A stretch of 64,000 nucleotides of DNA, from contig CAHIKZ030000058.1 in NCBI GenBank assembly GCA_903632075.3, forward strand, positions 87,501-151,500. Direction: 5' to 3'. This DNA is from Acanthosepion pharaonis. Taxonomy: Eukaryota; Mollusca; Cephalopoda; Sepiida; Sepiidae. The translations under genes were made by a program, and so were the position numbers. This document shows, piece after piece, positions 62,441 to 64,000 of the stretch. The notes below the pieces were generated by a model. It worked only from the letters and a program-made list of their open reading frames with translations. It was not told where the DNA came from and made no database searches. Numbering within the stretch: the stretch's first letter is position 1; the number at the start of each line of letters is the position of its first letter.

Positions 62441-64000
62441 ACAGTTAATCCTGAAGTTTTTCAGTTGACGTTTGTGTGATTGCTTTTACTTGGCCGTTGC
62501 TTTCTTTTTGCATTATTACAGCTTCTAAACCGAAATTACTAGCATCGCTTTTTTTAAGGATTTCACCCCAAGCCAGGCGGGAGTGGAAAATATTGTGCTC
62601 ATCCCTAGTGGGATGTGACAAATTGGATCGTAATGGGCCTGACATAAGTTTGATGTTAATATTGTTTTAATTTTTTCAAAAGCGCTGACATTCCATATTC
62701 CAGTATCATTTGGAATCTTTTTTAATAATTTGTTTAGAGGAGCCCTCAATACATGCATATTTGGGATAAAATTATCGTAGTAATTTGCTAGATCCAAAAA
62801 AAATATAGTGCCGACACATTTGTTGGGGGCAGCATATTTCTTATTGTACTCGACCCCAATGGGTCTGGTGTTCTGCCTTTTGCATCTATAATTTGTCCGA
62901 AATACTTAATGTTAGATAAGAACAAATTTATATTTATCCAAGCAAAGTTTTAAGCCGTATTGTTTTTTGTCTTTAACATGCGCGGAAAGTTGTTCTCGGT
63001 GTTCACTTTAAATTAAGTTATCATCAAGGTAGGCTTCTGCGAAATCCACGTCATTCAATATCTTATCTATGATTTGTTCGAAAATGTCTGGTGAGACTTT
63101 TATACCGAATCTCAGTCTGTTGAATCTATACAGACATTTATGCGTATTTATAGTTAAATACTTCGCACATTGTTCGTCGATAGGAATCGGAAGGTACGGC
63201 TGAGTCAAATCCAGTTTTGAGAACACTCTGCTAACATTCAATTATGCGAATATGTCTTCCAGACTCGACAGAGAGTAATTATACGTTTCCAAACAATCTT
63301 TCAACCGTATAGAAACATCTGCGCAGACTCTAATTTTATAATTTTCTTTTTCACGTAAACAGTAAGGCTTTCCCACTCACTGTAGTCCATTTTGTTTAAC
63401 ACGCCCATTTTTCTAAAAGGTCCAACTAAGCTTATCCTGCAGAGGGTACTTTTCTTTTTGGTCAAAATATAGATGGCACATTCTCTTTCAGTTTGAATGT
63501 CGCCTTATCTCTGGTGCATCTGCCAAGACCCCCAGAAAAAAAAAAAAAAATTCAGGAAACTTTATCGTTAATTCATTTAAAAAAATTTCCACTCTGTTTG
63601 AATTAACACTGACATTAAAACAGAACTAATTAATTGGTTGGTTGAGAAGGTCGAATGACTCAATCAAATCCATACTGAACAGGTTCTGTGTTAGTTTCGT
63701 AACGAATCCTTTTAATTTTATAGTTTTGCCCATAAATGTCACATTTGTGTAAAATTCTCCTTCAAAACTTAGTTTATTTCTTGTAATGCTACGAGCAATT
63801 ATTTTCGTGTTCAATAAAACTGGTCTTCCATTTTTTTTTTCCAAGTTTGTTCATTTATCAATGTCAAATCTGAATTGGTATCCAATTGGAATTTAACACT
63901 TTTTCTTTTTCATCTCTACATTCACAAACTTTCTTATCATTTTGATTCCTTTGTTTTCCATTGAAGTTGTATTAACTGTCTTTCACATTATTGACCCCTT
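62440..64000 (-). pseudogene. Ty3/gypsy-type LTR retrotransposon pol remnant
   Basis: Continues past the right edge. Minus strand order: aspartic protease (63900-63640) with KFQLDTNSDLTLINEQTW (active-site D-T kept, the usual Gly is Asn); RT (about 63480-63005) with VFSKLDLTQPYLPIPID, YRFNRLRFGIKVSPDIF and AEAYLDDNLI (catalytic YLDD); the connection region (HREQLSAHVKD, ANYYDNFIPNMH); and the start of RNase H (SDASNFGLEAVI). A poly-A run at 63831-63840 coincides with a frameshift between protease halves. Stops interrupt RT. Integrase and LTR are not in view. Typical of invertebrate gypsy elements. Confidence 0.9.
62545..62625 (-). mobile_element. Very short CR1/L2-like LINE tail inserted in gypsy pol
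   Basis: On the minus strand CTCCCGCCTGGCTTGGGGTG and AAATCCTTAAAAAAA match the LINE 3' terminus at 42.1 kb. It separates HYDPICHI from SDASNFG, which are a few residues apart in intact gypsy RNase H, so it is an insertion of about 60-80 bp. Confidence 0.72.

Overview
The window looks like repeat-dominated, non-coding genomic DNA from a mollusc, most likely a cephalopod such as an octopus. Four lines of evidence support this. The DNA is AT-rich and crowded with long (TA)n, (ATAG)n, (CA)n and (AAT)n microsatellites. It carries at least four full copies of a tRNA-derived SINE resembling the octopus/squid type. It carries a 5S rRNA-tRNA chimeric SINE. It is littered with decayed CR1/L2-like LINE fragments. 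The species call is inference. I found no convincing host protein-coding gene, functional tRNA, rRNA gene or CRISPR array. Every recognisable coding stretch belongs to a transposable element and is truncated, frameshifted or interrupted.

Layout. 0-2.3 kb: a 230-bp duplication and a minus-strand LINE reverse transcriptase with an internal deletion. 2.6-2.9 kb: tRNA-SINE. 3.9-4.5 kb: microsatellite-rich tandem triplication. 5.3-7.2 kb: LINE 3' ends and a 5S-tRNA SINE. 8.2-8.8 and 11.7-12.5 kb: a dispersed family called R-A here, the second copy split by a tRNA-SINE. 10.2-10.9 kb: a tRNA-headed element whose tail is an array of about 125-bp monomers with hammerhead-ribozyme-like cores. 12.6-13.8 kb: a near-identical 440-bp inverted duplication. 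14.6-16.3 kb: two more minus-strand LINE fragments. 16.6-18.8 kb: LINE C-terminal regions ending in (AAT)n tails, one split by a 90-bp LINE tail. 20.7-22.2 kb: a hAT-like element with a palindromic mariner MITE nested inside it. 23.0-23.7 kb: a TA-flanked DNA element abutting a palindrome. 26.3-27.0 kb: a polypurine minisatellite. 27.3-28.6 kb: a LINE interrupted by R-A plus SINE.

29-37 kb: TA/CA tracts, a hammerhead-like motif, a probable Penelope-like remnant, and several duplications and inverted repeats. 37.9-42.2 kb: tRNA-SINEs and LINE pieces. 43.0-44.5 kb: a 20-bp minisatellite that is stop-free on the plus strand. 45.3-46.5 kb: a full-length but broken mariner. 48.6-49.5 kb: an RT fragment and two tandem 5S-tRNA SINEs. 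50.1-51.3 kb: a non-autonomous Helitron nested in a probable TIR element; a second Helitron copy lies at 58.9-59.7 kb. 52.2-52.7 kb: three palindromes joined by TA tracts. 54 and 57.1-58.0 kb: purine tracts. 60.1-60.7 kb: the second hammerhead-monomer element. 62.4-64.0 kb: the minus-strand pol region of a Ty3/gypsy-type LTR retrotransposon, itself hit by a LINE tail.

The recognisable parts do not form a pathway; they form layers of insertion (SINE in R-A, MITE in hAT, Helitron in TIR element, LINE tails in LINE and gypsy). The most interesting theme is a recurrent hammerhead-like signature (CTGANGA, stem, GAAAC, often followed by GTC) at about seven separate loci. At two of them it forms tandem monomers joined to a Pol III-type tRNA head. 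All positions were read by eye, so edges are approximate.
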